DNA of 44,569 bases, from positions 1-44,569 of IMG/VR virus record IMGVR_UViG_3300009467_000002. One strand, given 5' to 3'. Of this stretch, positions 31,864 to 39,862 are shown piece after piece. Source of the stretch: a virus. The position numbers were made by a program, and so were the translations under genes. Position 1 is the first letter of the stretch, and each line of letters begins with the position of its first letter. The notes under the pieces were generated by a model. That model saw only the letters and a program-made list of their open reading frames with translations, had not been told where the DNA came from and ran no database searches.

Positions 31864-32723
31864 CAGCGAACAAGTTTTAGGATGAATCCGGACAAGCCCC
31901 CAACCCCGCTCAGCGTTGTCGTGACGGTCTGTGAACCGGAGGAAGTTTGACCGATCAGGATGCCGTACTCCAATTTTGGAGCGGTAATTATTTCGTTGTT
32001 GCTCAGGTCGATCAGCTGAACGGTGCTCCAGTCAAGGACGTCGTTTTCGTTTACTACCTGAAGGGCCAGGTCATTGGCGGACGTAGCGGCGGCGGCGCTG
32101 GTGGCCGTCGCTATGGCGTGGCGCCAGTCGCTGGCTTCCGCGATCGTAAGCAGGTAACCGCCGGGGCTTCCGGTCAGGGTAGGAGCGGTGCCGGTGAACG
32201 AGACGTCGACTATCAGGCCCGCCACGCTTAATACCGTATCCCGGTATCCTGCGGCCGCGCCCCCGGCTGCTTCCGCTTTGGAGAGGGCGGCGTTGTGACT
32301 TATCAGAATTCCCTGCAGGTACTTCCCTATTTGGTTATCACCTGACGGTGCTACCGGGTAGTAGCCATTATCCAATGGCACCCACGCCTGGCCGGTGCCG
32401 ATCGGAGAACCGACCACCGGGCTCAGACAGTTAATTACCACGTTGGCCGAGATGGCCGTGGATGACGTTACGCTCGTCACTTCGTAGACGCGGCCCGCCG
32501 CATCGGCGAAGAGGTTGCCCACCTGGGCGGAGGTGCCGATGTACCCGACCTCGTAGACGTCGCGCCAGTTGCTCAGTTGCCCGCTGTACGTGCCGCCGCT
32601 GCCGGTGAACCCGGAAACCGTGACGATGGCCAGCTGCGGTTTCGTCGGCTGGTCAGGGCCTTCCTGGGCGCGGACGCAGGTGCAGAGGGTGAGGATGAAA
32701 AGCAGGGTTAGTAAGTGCTTCAT
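31863..32723 (-). CDS. Exported fibre-region protein sharing the protease signal peptide
   Basis: The 286-residue protein begins MKHLLTLLFILTLCTCVRAQ. Its CTCVRAQ end is encoded by the same 16-bp repeat as in the metalloprotease at 4150. The next part contains NLFADAAGRVYEVTSV, a pattern that recurs in the collagen-like fibre ([15 protein letters not shown]), so the two share an N-terminal fibre domain. VSFTGTAPTLTGSPGGYLLTI resembles a segment of the next protein (GYTGAIAPTLTGSAGTYSVTF). It ends with a beta-rich part. Probably a fibre or fibre-base component. Start and stop codons overlap those of the neighbours. Confidence 0.6.
   Translation of the reverse strand: MKHLLTLLFILTLCTCVRAQEGPDQPTKPQLAIVTVSGFTGSGGTYSGQLSNWRDVYEVGYIGTSAQVGNLFADAAGRVYEVTSVTSSTAISANVVINCLSPVVGSPIGTGQAWVPLDNGYYPVAPSGDNQIGKYLQGILISHNAALSKAEAAGGAAAGYRDTVLSVAGLIVDVSFTGTAPTLTGSPGGYLLTIAEASDWRHAIATATSAAAATSANDLALQVVNENDVLDWSTVQLIDLSNNEIITAPKLEYGILIGQTSSGSQTVTTTLSGVGGLSGFILKLVR
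32668..32683 (+). repeat. 16-bp GC-rich dispersed repeat, copy in fibre signal peptide
   Basis: GCGCGGACGCAGGTGC, identical to the copy at 4098-4113 and at the same place within the signal peptide. Confidence 0.75.
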
Positions 32724-33424
32724 TAGTACTTCAGGTTTATGCCGAATCCGTTCGTGACGGATTCGATGCCGTTGAAAGTGAGGGTGTCTTGTCCTGCTCC
32801 GGTGCTCGATCGCAGCACCTCGAGGCCGGGAGCTGATACAAATACCCGGCCGGTGTTCAGGTCCTCTATCTGGTAGTTAGCCTTGTACCGGCGGGGAGCC
32901 TGTGCGGTGATGGTGAAATTGTCTCCGGCGGTGTTTACTTCGGCGTCCAGCGCAACCACCTCGATGGAAGCGGGGCCGGTGTCCGCCTGGAAAGTCACGC
33001 TGTAGGTTCCGGCTGATCCGGTGAGGGTAGGTGCAATAGCACCGGTGTAGCCAACCACTACCGTAATACCTCCTCCCGAAAGGGTGACGTAGGTCACGCC
33101 GCCGGCGGAAGTCTCACCACCTCCCGTTGCCGGTACGTAGAGCTCTTCGTAGTCTCCATCCTCGTAGGTGTAAAGTCCTCGTCCGTTCCCCGTCACGACG
33201 TAGAGCGTATCCCCAACCCCGGCGGCCGCCAGGTCAAGGTCATCGATAAAACGAACCGGAACGTCTGACACGTTGCGGGGGAAGCCCTGCGTCTCAAACC
33301 ATGCGGCGAGTTGATCCGGATTGGTGCTCCGGTTTAGTGCTTCGGTCTCTGGGGCTAAAGCAGCGACTGGGATAACCATGGTTCCCGTCACCTGATTAAC
33401 CAGGGGAAAATTATTTACGCTCAT
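32723..33424 (-). CDS. Fibre-region protein without signal peptide
   Basis: The protein has 233 residues, MSVNNFPLVNQVTGTMVIPVAALAPETEALNRST..., with no signal peptide. Beta-rich segments dominate (VGDTLYVVTGNGRGLYTYEDGDYEELYV) and GYTGAIAPTLTGSAGTYSVTF resembles the exported neighbour at 32723. The ending is a small beta module (GLEVLRSSTGAGQDTLTFNGIESVTNGFGINLKY). Likely a fibre-attachment or minor tail protein; no catalytic motif. Confidence 0.6.
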   Translation of the reverse strand: MSVNNFPLVNQVTGTMVIPVAALAPETEALNRSTNPDQLAAWFETQGFPRNVSDVPVRFIDDLDLAAAGVGDTLYVVTGNGRGLYTYEDGDYEELYVPATGGGETSAGGVTYVTLSGGGITVVVGYTGAIAPTLTGSAGTYSVTFQADTGPASIEVVALDAEVNTAGDNFTITAQAPRRYKANYQIEDLNTGRVFVSAPGLEVLRSSTGAGQDTLTFNGIESVTNGFGINLKY

Positions 33425-33427
33425 AAT

Positions 33428-35158
33428 TTATTGGTTGTACCAGATATCTCCGGCGTTGGTCCATTCAATACCGGCGTTGTTCCAGTTACGGGGGTTGCCG
33501 GGTTCACCGGGTGATCCGGTGTTACCGCCGCCGTTGCCGCCGCCGGGATCGCCGCCGGTCTCTCCTTCCGTCCCAGTGTTGGGTGGTGACTGGCCGGGGC
33601 CCGCCGGGCTTCCGAAAGCAGCACCCAGTTGCAGCTCGGCCAGTTTGAAGGGCAGTACTGCCGCGAATAAGTTGTTGGTGGGGTTGCCCAGGTCGAAGCT
33701 TCGTCCCGCGGGAAGCAGGGGCGTTCGGCCGTTGGCCGTGATCTGGTATACGTAGGGGCTGGCCACCAGCTCCCGTACTACCGCCACTACTTCCAGCCGG
33801 GGCTTATAGCCCGTGAAGTAGGTATAATCCTCAGAGGTTTCGACGCGGAACGTGCCTTTACCGGGAAGCAATGAACCGCCATCCTGCTGCCGGACGCGGG
33901 TAAACTCCTGGCGGCGGGTATCCAGTTCGCTCTCCAGGTCACCGGTACAGCGTAAGACTTCCGGTAGGTAGAAGGAATTGAGGTAAGCGAGGTACCGCTC
34001 CTGTTCGTATTGCTTGACGTCAACAACGAAGGTTCGCCAGGGGGAAAGTTCCACGTCCTGGTTCATCACCCTTACGCGGTAGTAGACCGTGGCATCATCG
34101 ATGCCCAGCGCGACTACACCGACCGGGAAAGTAATAGGCTCTCGGTTAGTGGTCGCTACGTTACCGTAGACTAGGCGGGTGGTGACGGTCAGGGCATCGT
34201 CGGTCTCTTCGACTTCCAACTGAGGGGAGACATCAGAAGAGTTCGGGCTCAGCCACGACAGGAACACCGGTTCGTTCCGACCAATCAGACGGCGGTCCGG
34301 GCGGCTACACAGCCACGAACTTCCCGTACTTATTTGTTCCAGGAAGTTTCCGGAGCTGAGCAGGGCTCCCCCGACCTTCCCGGCAAAGGCGCGGCGGTCA
34401 TCGATCACGACATCGTCACCGTAACCGGCTTCGGTACTGAAATCGGATATCCGTAAATAGTAGGGGTAGACGTTATTGCCTACGATCGGCGCGTCGGCTT
34501 CGAAGGAAGGGATGCCGGGAAGGGGTAGAACTTCCCGCACGGCGTTGTCCACGATGCGGCCAATGTCGAACGCCAGACGGCTGCTGTCGTTGGGCGGGCT
34601 TCCTATGCTTCCAATCTCCTCATAACCGTTACCACGGTCCATGAATATCTCCGTGCGGACGCGGTAACTTCCGTCGTTGCTGCCGCCGATGTTGTTGGCC
34701 ACGGTGAAGCCGGCTGCCTCGTCGACACCTTCCCAGCGGACCGACCAGGCCGGGTCGTTGCTCTTCGCTACGGCGGTGATCGTAAAGCTGCCGTCCAGGT
34801 TCCGCGAGGGGGTGATATTGAAATAGGGCGCCACCTCCTGGTTGCTACCGATCGCGCTGGCCAGCTGCTGAAAGTAGGAGGTCAGGTCGCCACCACCGTA
34901 AGCGGGGATCGCGTAGGCGGTAGGGAAAGGTCCGGCGGTGTGGAAGCCTACGCTGAGTGCGCGGCCTTCCGGGTTCGTCCAGTCGAGGGAGAGGAAGAGG
35001 TTATCGCCAAGGCCGTCGTTCGGCGGGCCGGTGAAGGTCGCCCGGCTGCCACCGGCGGCAACGATCGGGGAACCGTCCGGCCGCGAGGCCAGGACTTCCA
35101 CGTCGATGGGGTTACCGGAAAGCATGATCGGATCCGGGCGTTGGGTTACGGTGATCAT
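33428..35158 (-). CDS. Large beta-rich tail protein with Gly/Pro-rich C-terminus
   Basis: The 576-residue protein consists of repeated Ig- or fibronectin-like beta modules (e.g. NPIDVEVLASRPDGSPIVAAGGSRATF; RVRVMNQDVELSPWRTFVVDVKQYEQERY). It ends in a disordered Gly/Pro tail (about 510-560: PGQSPPNTGTEGETGGDPGGGNGGGN) and a short Trp/Asn-rich tip NNAGIEWTNAGDIWYNQ. The layout is that of a tail-shaft decoration or fibre-anchoring protein. Its ATG overlaps the upstream stop (ATGA). No enzyme motif is seen. Confidence 0.55.
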   Translation of the reverse strand: MITVTQRPDPIMLSGNPIDVEVLASRPDGSPIVAAGGSRATFTGPPNDGLGDNLFLSLDWTNPEGRALSVGFHTAGPFPTAYAIPAYGGGDLTSYFQQLASAIGSNQEVAPYFNITPSRNLDGSFTITAVAKSNDPAWSVRWEGVDEAAGFTVANNIGGSNDGSYRVRTEIFMDRGNGYEEIGSIGSPPNDSSRLAFDIGRIVDNAVREVLPLPGIPSFEADAPIVGNNVYPYYLRISDFSTEAGYGDDVVIDDRRAFAGKVGGALLSSGNFLEQISTGSSWLCSRPDRRLIGRNEPVFLSWLSPNSSDVSPQLEVEETDDALTVTTRLVYGNVATTNREPITFPVGVVALGIDDATVYYRVRVMNQDVELSPWRTFVVDVKQYEQERYLAYLNSFYLPEVLRCTGDLESELDTRRQEFTRVRQQDGGSLLPGKGTFRVETSEDYTYFTGYKPRLEVVAVVRELVASPYVYQITANGRTPLLPAGRSFDLGNPTNNLFAAVLPFKLAELQLGAAFGSPAGPGQSPPNTGTEGETGGDPGGGNGGGNTGSPGEPGNPRNWNNAGIEWTNAGDIWYNQ

Positions 35159-35694
35159 TCGAAGGGGGTTAAGCCTCCGTCCAGCCAGGCGGCTCCGGTA
35201 GCGGGTGAGTCGTAACAGAAGATATTGGGGAGCGACCAGAAGATCATCCAGCCGCAGTAGCCCATGTCGCCGGTCACCGGGCGTTCCCGCGCGGTCACGG
35301 TCAGGTGGCTGTGAGCCTTGTAGTGAAACAGGGGGTGGCCGGCTTCGCTGTCGGCGTACATCTTCCGGATGATGTCGACAGCAATCCGTTCGCTGCCGTT
35401 CATAGCGGCGCGGTAGTCGACGGTGCCCTTGTTCCGCAGGTCATAGCGGCCGGCGATCAGGAAGCCTCCTTCGTACTGTTGTTCCGGATTTTGTTCTCCC
35501 GGCTTGATGCGAAAGCTCGGATTGAACGAGCGCATGATGTAACCGCTTTCCGTGACGTTCGGATTACGAAGGTCACCGATAGCTTCCTCCACCCCGACCT
35601 GTGCGAACACAAGGTTGTCATCCGCGTGCAGAAGGTCCGGGTGGTTCTCCGCCTGGTGCAAGTTGTAGCCGTGGTACAGTTCCCCGTCGATCAT
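35155..35694 (-). CDS. Unrecognised 179-aa protein, first of the tail/fibre unit
   Basis: A compact alpha/beta protein (MIDGELYHGYNLHQAENHPDLLHADDNLVFAQVGVEEA...). It has several conserved-looking aromatic stretches (RSFNPSFRIKPGEQNPEQQYEGGFLIAGRYDLRN; GDMGYCGWMIFWSLPNIFCYDSP). There is no motif for a catalytic role. It leads the long tail/fibre unit and its ATG stands right behind late element E, with no leader. Minor tail protein by context. Confidence 0.55.
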   Translation of the reverse strand: MIDGELYHGYNLHQAENHPDLLHADDNLVFAQVGVEEAIGDLRNPNVTESGYIMRSFNPSFRIKPGEQNPEQQYEGGFLIAGRYDLRNKGTVDYRAAMNGSERIAVDIIRKMYADSEAGHPLFHYKAHSHLTVTARERPVTGDMGYCGWMIFWSLPNIFCYDSPATGAAWLDGGLTPFE

Positions 35695-35733
35695 GGCCGC
35701 AAGATGAAGCGGCTAGGACGCGGGGGAAAGGAC
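35695..35733 (-). promoter_or_regulatory. Late-promoter-like element E (tail/fibre unit)
   Basis: GTCCTTTC (35733-35726), 19 nt, CATCTTGCGGCC (35706-35695), then ATG 35694 at once. It should drive the longest unit, down to 26.8 kb. Confidence 0.75.
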
Positions 35734-35764
35734 AAGCCTTTTCTATCACCTTTCCTGAACAGTC

Positions 35765-35911
35765 CTAATCAAAGGTCCCTCTGGTCACTTGCGCAACACA
35801 TATATATATTCGTCTCATTATCAGGAATGTACTTGCTTGATTGGGTGCGATTCCCGCAAGTTGCGGCAAAGCAGCCCGCCGTTGCCTGTCCATCCTCACA
35901 ATTGTGGGCAT
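35765..35911 (-). CDS. Possible 48-aa small protein after terminase
   Basis: An ATG at 35911 opens a 48-codon frame, MPTIVRMDRQRRAALPQLAG. It lies in the 250-bp gap between terminase and the tail unit. The basic N-terminus and regular composition are suggestive, but I see no domain. The remainder of the gap holds only the promoter element E. Confidence 0.3.
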   Translation of the reverse strand: MPTIVRMDRQRRAALPQLAGIAPNQASTFLIMRRIYICVAQVTRGTFD

Positions 35912-35943
35912 AAAAATCAAGGATATATGCAGGGGCGGCGGGG

Positions 35944-37557
35944 TCACCGTCCGCTGACGCGTGGGGCGGGCAGGGCGGTACCGGAGGAGTACAGCAGGTG
36001 ACCGAACAACCCGTAGATGGGCGAGTCGTTGGCGTCGCTCAGGTCGGTGGCGTGCTCCCGGTCAATCTTCTTACTCTTCTCGATGCGCTTGTCCTTCTTT
36101 ACCTCACCGTTGCGACCTTCAGTAGCCTGGGCATTGCCGAGGCTGGCCTGCAGGTTGGTGGTCTGGTAGTAATTGCAGCGGTAGCGGGGCAGGCGGGGGT
36201 CATCGCCCCGCAGCATCTGTGTCCACAGGTTGTACTTGTCTTCGTGGTGGGGGTTGGTGAGGCCCAGCGTCATGAGGTTGACGCGCCAGCCCAGCTTCTC
36301 CAGTTGCGCCTTAGCCTGTTCCGCCCTGGTCTGGCGGGTGTTGCCGGTGCGTAGGTTACCCGTGTTGTCGTACCACAGGTTGATGATGTTGCAGCTGGCT
36401 TGGTGGGGCAGGTAGTACTGGTGGAAGTCATCGAACAGGTCATCCTGGATCTTCTGGTCATCGCCCAGCACGTGCATATCCTTCAGGGTGCGGTACTCAT
36501 TGATGCTGCGCAGATGCTGGTTGATGGTTAAGCAATTGATGGCCGCCCCCCAGTCTACGCCCAGCGTGAGCGGTACGCCCCGGGTCAGGTCCATATCCCG
36601 GCTACAATCGCTGCGCTTGCCTAACAGGCTGAAATGGAACTCCCCCACCGTCTCTTCCCGGTAGCAGTGAACGTCACTGTCGAACAGGGGGTAGAAGCTG
36701 TCCATTGTGAACTTAGGACGGATACCCTTGTACTCGGCCTCGAATATCCACAGCTTATAGGCGTCCTCCTCAGCCTCTTTCAGGTAGCCTCGGCGAAGGT
36801 TGTGGAGGTTGAACTGGCAGGTGGCCCGGTGGTAGATATACTTATCCGGGTGCTCCCTGGCCAGCTGCTCGTACTTGAACATCCACCGGCCCTGGGGGGT
36901 GATGGGGGTGGAGCTCACGTACATCCGCAGGCCGAGCAGGGGGCAGCTGCCAAACATATTTTGATTAGTTCCCCGGCGGGTGGGATCGGTGTTTTTCTGC
37001 AATTTGAGGGCATCGAGCAGGGCGGCCTCGTCGCCGATGATCCAGTCGGAGTTAATGCCCCGGCCGTCATTGGGTAGGTCATGGCTGATCAGGTGCATCC
37101 CCGTTCCGTTCCAGAACGTGATGTAGTGCTTATGGTCTTTCGGGTGTTCGTAGGCCCGGCCCCAGCGCTTCCTCCAGTTCAGGGGCGGCTTTTCGCCGAT
37201 GAAGTAGTGGAGGTTCTGGTACAGGCCGTACATCTCCAGGCCCTTCACCAGGGGAGGGATGATGTGAGATAGCGCCAGCTGGTAGTTCGGCACGATGAAG
37301 AGGCCCGTACTCCTCGGCATCAGCGTAACGCAGCGGTACACCATCCCCGCCAGGGTGGTGGTCTTGCCCGTACCGCGCCCCCATTCAAGTATTCGGAACT
37401 GGTGGGGAACGTAAGCGGCTACCGCCTGGGGAATGTTCGGCTGAATAAGGCGCGGGTTCGCAGCACGGAGTAGGCCCTCAATATCTCCGCTGCCCTTGGC
37501 GTGAACGGCCGCGATCGCGTTTTTGAGCGCGGTCTGTTTTTCAGGGTTCAAGCTCAT
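35944..37557 (-). CDS. terL: Terminase large subunit
   Basis: The 537-residue protein has a P-loop GRGTGKTT (60-67), Walker B IIGDEA (173-178, D176-E177) and an RNase H-like nuclease centre that begins LGVDWGA (D335). It is the ATPase-nuclease motor that packages DNA into proheads and cuts the concatemer. The start overlaps the small-subunit stop by 17 nt. Length and motif spacing are normal for the family. Subfamily (cos or pac) cannot be told from the sequence. Confidence 0.93.
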   Translation of the reverse strand: MSLNPEKQTALKNAIAAVHAKGSGDIEGLLRAANPRLIQPNIPQAVAAYVPHQFRILEWGRGTGKTTTLAGMVYRCVTLMPRSTGLFIVPNYQLALSHIIPPLVKGLEMYGLYQNLHYFIGEKPPLNWRKRWGRAYEHPKDHKHYITFWNGTGMHLISHDLPNDGRGINSDWIIGDEAALLDALKLQKNTDPTRRGTNQNMFGSCPLLGLRMYVSSTPITPQGRWMFKYEQLAREHPDKYIYHRATCQFNLHNLRRGYLKEAEEDAYKLWIFEAEYKGIRPKFTMDSFYPLFDSDVHCYREETVGEFHFSLLGKRSDCSRDMDLTRGVPLTLGVDWGAAINCLTINQHLRSINEYRTLKDMHVLGDDQKIQDDLFDDFHQYYLPHQASCNIINLWYDNTGNLRTGNTRQTRAEQAKAQLEKLGWRVNLMTLGLTNPHHEDKYNLWTQMLRGDDPRLPRYRCNYYQTTNLQASLGNAQATEGRNGEVKKDKRIEKSKKIDREHATDLSDANDSPIYGLFGHLLYSSGTALPAPRVSGR

Positions 37558-38131
37558 CGTAGTCGGTGTCTATGGTGAGCGGTTCTTGTTCGGGTTCCAG
37601 GTCGGGCATCGGGGTCCAACCTTCCGGCAGTTCGGTATGGTCGATAACGCCGCCCTGCACGGCCATCAGTTCCACCAGCTTCTCCATACCGGGCGGGAGG
37701 GCCATCAGGATGGCGCCGCCGGTGAATTTTTCGAAATCGGGTAGATCCGGGTCTTCATTATTAATACCGTTGGCCTCGACGAAGCCTTTCGTGGCGGCGA
37801 TCATGCCCTTGTAGTCGCCCTCGGCTTCGGCCAGGTCGTAGGCCTTAAGCGACATCTGGCTGGCGCGGTACCGCATCATTTTGCGGTTCACGTCCTTCAG
37901 GTCGCCGAACACCAGGGAGCAGTCACGCAGCGACTGGCGGGCGGTGTTGTCGGTTATGTGAAATTTTTCACATAGGGCCGTCCGGACGGCCACGTCGGGC
38001 TTTCCGTTGCACCACATTGCCTCCACCAGTTTCATCTGTTCGAGGTAATCGCGCTCGGTTTCGCGTAGTTCGGCGAAGTGGAGTTCTCCCTCCAGGAAGT
38101 CCCGGATAGCGTCGGTGCGTTTTCTGCCCAT
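37541..38131 (-). CDS. terS: Terminase small subunit (probable)
   Basis: The 196-residue protein has an N-terminal helical region with a HTH-like segment (DVAVRTALCEKFHITDNTARQSLRDCSLVFGD, about 45-77), then a coiled oligomerisation part (RASQMSLKAYDLAEAEGDYKGMIAATKGFVE) and an acidic C-terminus. It overlaps the large subunit gene by 17 nt, as expected for a terminase pair, and should recognise the packaging site. Direct sequence similarity to known small subunits is weak, so the call leans on size, architecture and position. Confidence 0.7.
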   Translation of the reverse strand: MGRKRTDAIRDFLEGELHFAELRETERDYLEQMKLVEAMWCNGKPDVAVRTALCEKFHITDNTARQSLRDCSLVFGDLKDVNRKMMRYRASQMSLKAYDLAEAEGDYKGMIAATKGFVEANGINNEDPDLPDFEKFTGGAILMALPPGMEKLVELMAVQGGVIDHTELPEGWTPMPDLEPEQEPLTIDTDYDELEP

Positions 38132-38170
38132 ATCCCAAACATCGCACCTGCGTACGCGCCCGGAAAGGAC
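38132..38170 (-). promoter_or_regulatory. Late-promoter-like element F (terminase unit)
   Basis: GTCCTTTC (38170-38163), 19 nt, GATGTTTGGGAT (38143-38132), then ATG 38131. The GATGTTTG is also the closest of all nine to the host -7 box TAnnTTTG. Confidence 0.75.
38144..38159 (-). repeat. 16-bp GC-rich dispersed repeat, copy in promoter spacer F
   Basis: Minus-strand GCGCGTACGCAGGTGC fills most of the 19-nt spacer of element F. It is inverted relative to the copies in spacers C and D. Confidence 0.65.
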
Positions 38171-38171
38171 G

Positions 38172-38840
38172 CTAAAGCTCCAGGCGGGCGTTCAGTTCGT
38201 CGACGCGCTCCTGGTAGCCATCCCGCTCGGCGATGGCGGCTTTATCGCCCTTGTCCGCGGCCGTTTTCAGGCGGGATATCTTAGTTCGCAGGTTCGACCG
38301 TTCCTTCATCTCCGCTACGGTCTGCCGGCGGATCAGTTGCGCGTCGTCGGCGGGCTCGATGCCTTCGGCCTCGAAACGGCGGGTCTGGTCATACAGCTCG
38401 TCCAGGAGGGGCACGGTGGCCATTATCTCGACGGCCAGGTCGTAGCGGTCCGCATCTGTATAATTATCGGGGTCGTCCAGCGCACGGGCCGTCAGGCGGC
38501 TTTTCAGGTCGCTGCGCTGCTTGTGTAGCATCACCTGCTGGTTACGTATAGCGGTTATCCGCGGCGTGTCAGGAACCTTCTGCGGGCCGTTTATTCCGGG
38601 CGCGGACGCAGGTGCGGGGGAGGTTGAAGGAGCGGGGTCCACGTCCGCCGGTAATCGCCCGATCATACTGATTACGTCGGCGCGTAACCGCTCGATGTTC
38701 CGCTGGCTCACGAATTGCTGTTTCAGTATCGGTGCGTAACGGAGGGCGTTCCTGCCGCCCTCACTCTCCAGCAGGCCGACACCGTCCAGGAAGCTACCCC
38801 GGTCCTTCAGCCATGCTTGCGCTCTTTTTCTAATCGTCAT
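38172..38840 (-). CDS. Unrecognised helical protein upstream of terminase
   Basis: The ATG at 38840 (MTIRKRAQAWLKDRGSF) gives 222 residues; an upstream extension would read through the terminator. The N-terminal third is basic and helical (REYAPILKQQF-like: LRYAPILKQQFVSQRNIERLRADVISMIG). A Pro/Ala-rich linker follows (about 71-90, PAPSTSPAPASAPGINGP), then a long charged coiled coil (about 100-222). It could be a scaffold-like or terminase-accessory protein. It stands alone between a terminator and late element F, so its own promoter is unclear. Confidence 0.5.
   Translation of the reverse strand: MTIRKRAQAWLKDRGSFLDGVGLLESEGGRNALRYAPILKQQFVSQRNIERLRADVISMIGRLPADVDPAPSTSPAPASAPGINGPQKVPDTPRITAIRNQQVMLHKQRSDLKSRLTARALDDPDNYTDADRYDLAVEIMATVPLLDELYDQTRRFEAEGIEPADDAQLIRRQTVAEMKERSNLRTKISRLKTAADKGDKAAIAERDGYQERVDELNARLEL
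38600..38615 (+). repeat. 16-bp GC-rich dispersed repeat, copy in Pro/Ala linker
   Basis: GCGCGGACGCAGGTGC; on the coding strand it encodes PAPASAPG in the linker of the 222-aa protein. Confidence 0.75.
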
Positions 38841-38856
38841 GACCACAATAAACAGC

Positions 38857-38888
38857 AAAATCCTGCCGCCCCGAAGGACGGCAGGATT
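38857..38888 (-). terminator. Terminator of the capsid unit
   Basis: Stem AATCCTGCCG / CGGCAGGATT (10 bp) with a 10-nt loop, then TTTT on the minus strand, 35 bp after the stop of the 88-aa gene. Confidence 0.85.
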
Positions 38889-38922
38889 CGTCAATTAACC
38901 AGCAAATACGGGTCGTCGGACC

Positions 38923-39189
38923 CTAGGCTTTTTCGAGGTATCTGAACCCCTTTGACACCAGTTTGGCGGCGCGTTGCTCCGTGAGCGTTTCAAGGTCGAC
39001 GATGCCGTGCTTGCCGGCGTCGATCCTGGACCCGAACGTCCAGTCCTTTAGCTTGTAGCCTTTGGGGGGCTTTGGTAGCGTCGGGGTATCGGATTTAGGG
39101 GCCGTTGCGGCCTTTTCGGAGGCTGCTTTTTCTGCTGCTTTCTCAGCGGCGGCTTTGTCCGCAGCGGCTTTGTCGGTATTGTTGGCCAT
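38923..39189 (-). CDS. Small Ala/Lys-rich protein of the head region
   Basis: The ATG at 39189 (MANNTDKAAADKAAAEK) gives 88 residues; a longer frame would overlap the upstream gene. The first half is an Ala/Lys/Glu helix made of repeated AADKAAAEKAAE units, the second a small folded part (KLKDWTFGSRIDAGKHGIVDLETLTEQRAAKLVSKGFRYL). Such two-part proteins occur near capsid genes as head-decoration or head-completion factors. It ends the capsid unit before the terminator. Confidence 0.55.
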   Translation of the reverse strand: MANNTDKAAADKAAAEKAAEKAASEKAATAPKSDTPTLPKPPKGYKLKDWTFGSRIDAGKHGIVDLETLTEQRAAKLVSKGFRYLEKA

Positions 39190-39226
39190 GGTAGGTAATG
39201 GTTTTGGTAGGGTTAACCGTCGGCGA

Positions 39227-39814
39227 TTAAACCGCGGGTTCCAGACCAATCGGGAATTCCGTCAGGTCAATGGATTGATAGGTGTCGGGGTTACCGGTGT
39301 ACAGCACGATGTTGTAACCGACTTTTGCGTCGCCGCTTCCGCCACCGCTGCCACCGGCGTAGCTACGGACGTAGACGGGATAGTCCGGCGTGCCGATACT
39401 GACCGTCTGGCCGCTCTTCGTCTTGGCCAGGATGTGGAGGCATCCGGAGTGCGCTTTCAGGCAGTCGATCCACTCCCGTACCTGGTCTTCGTCGCCCTCG
39501 ATGAAGCCGCGGTAAACGCCTTCGTTCATCAGGCTGCCGATTTCTCCGACGCTGTTGTTGGCGGTATCTCCGGTGTCTACCAGGATGGGAATGGTGCGGT
39601 GGTAGCCGCCCGTTTTATAGACGAAGGCCTCCCCGAGTTTCTTTTTGTCGCCGGGTAAAACCTCTCCGGCCGGGTCTGCGGCGAGTTTCAGCTGAGCAAC
39701 GGTATCGGGGTATCCGTCCATTTCGGGAAAGAGCCCGAAATAGCCGGTGGAGCTGAGTCCAGGCGTGCGGGTATTGGGGCACTTGTTGATGGTAGCGAGA
39801 CTGAAAAAGCTCAT
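39227..39814 (-). CDS. Structural protein of the head/tail region (unassigned)
   Basis: The 195-residue protein starts MSFFSLATINKCPNTRTPGLSSTGYFGLFPEMDGYPDTV. It continues as a beta-rich body with GGYHRTIPILVDTGDTANNSVGEIGSLMNEGVYRGFIEGDEDQVREWIDCLKAHSG and a Gly/Ser loop, ending TEFPIGLEPAV. The alternating pattern resembles small tail-tube or head-completion proteins. It lies three genes after the capsid gene. Assignment is by context; no catalytic motif is present. Confidence 0.5.
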   Translation of the reverse strand: MSFFSLATINKCPNTRTPGLSSTGYFGLFPEMDGYPDTVAQLKLAADPAGEVLPGDKKKLGEAFVYKTGGYHRTIPILVDTGDTANNSVGEIGSLMNEGVYRGFIEGDEDQVREWIDCLKAHSGCLHILAKTKSGQTVSIGTPDYPVYVRSYAGGSGGGSGDAKVGYNIVLYTGNPDTYQSIDLTEFPIGLEPAV

Positions 39815-39862
39815 GGGGGTAGCGTTAGAGGTTAGGGGGGTGGTGTGGAGCCGGTGAGGCAG

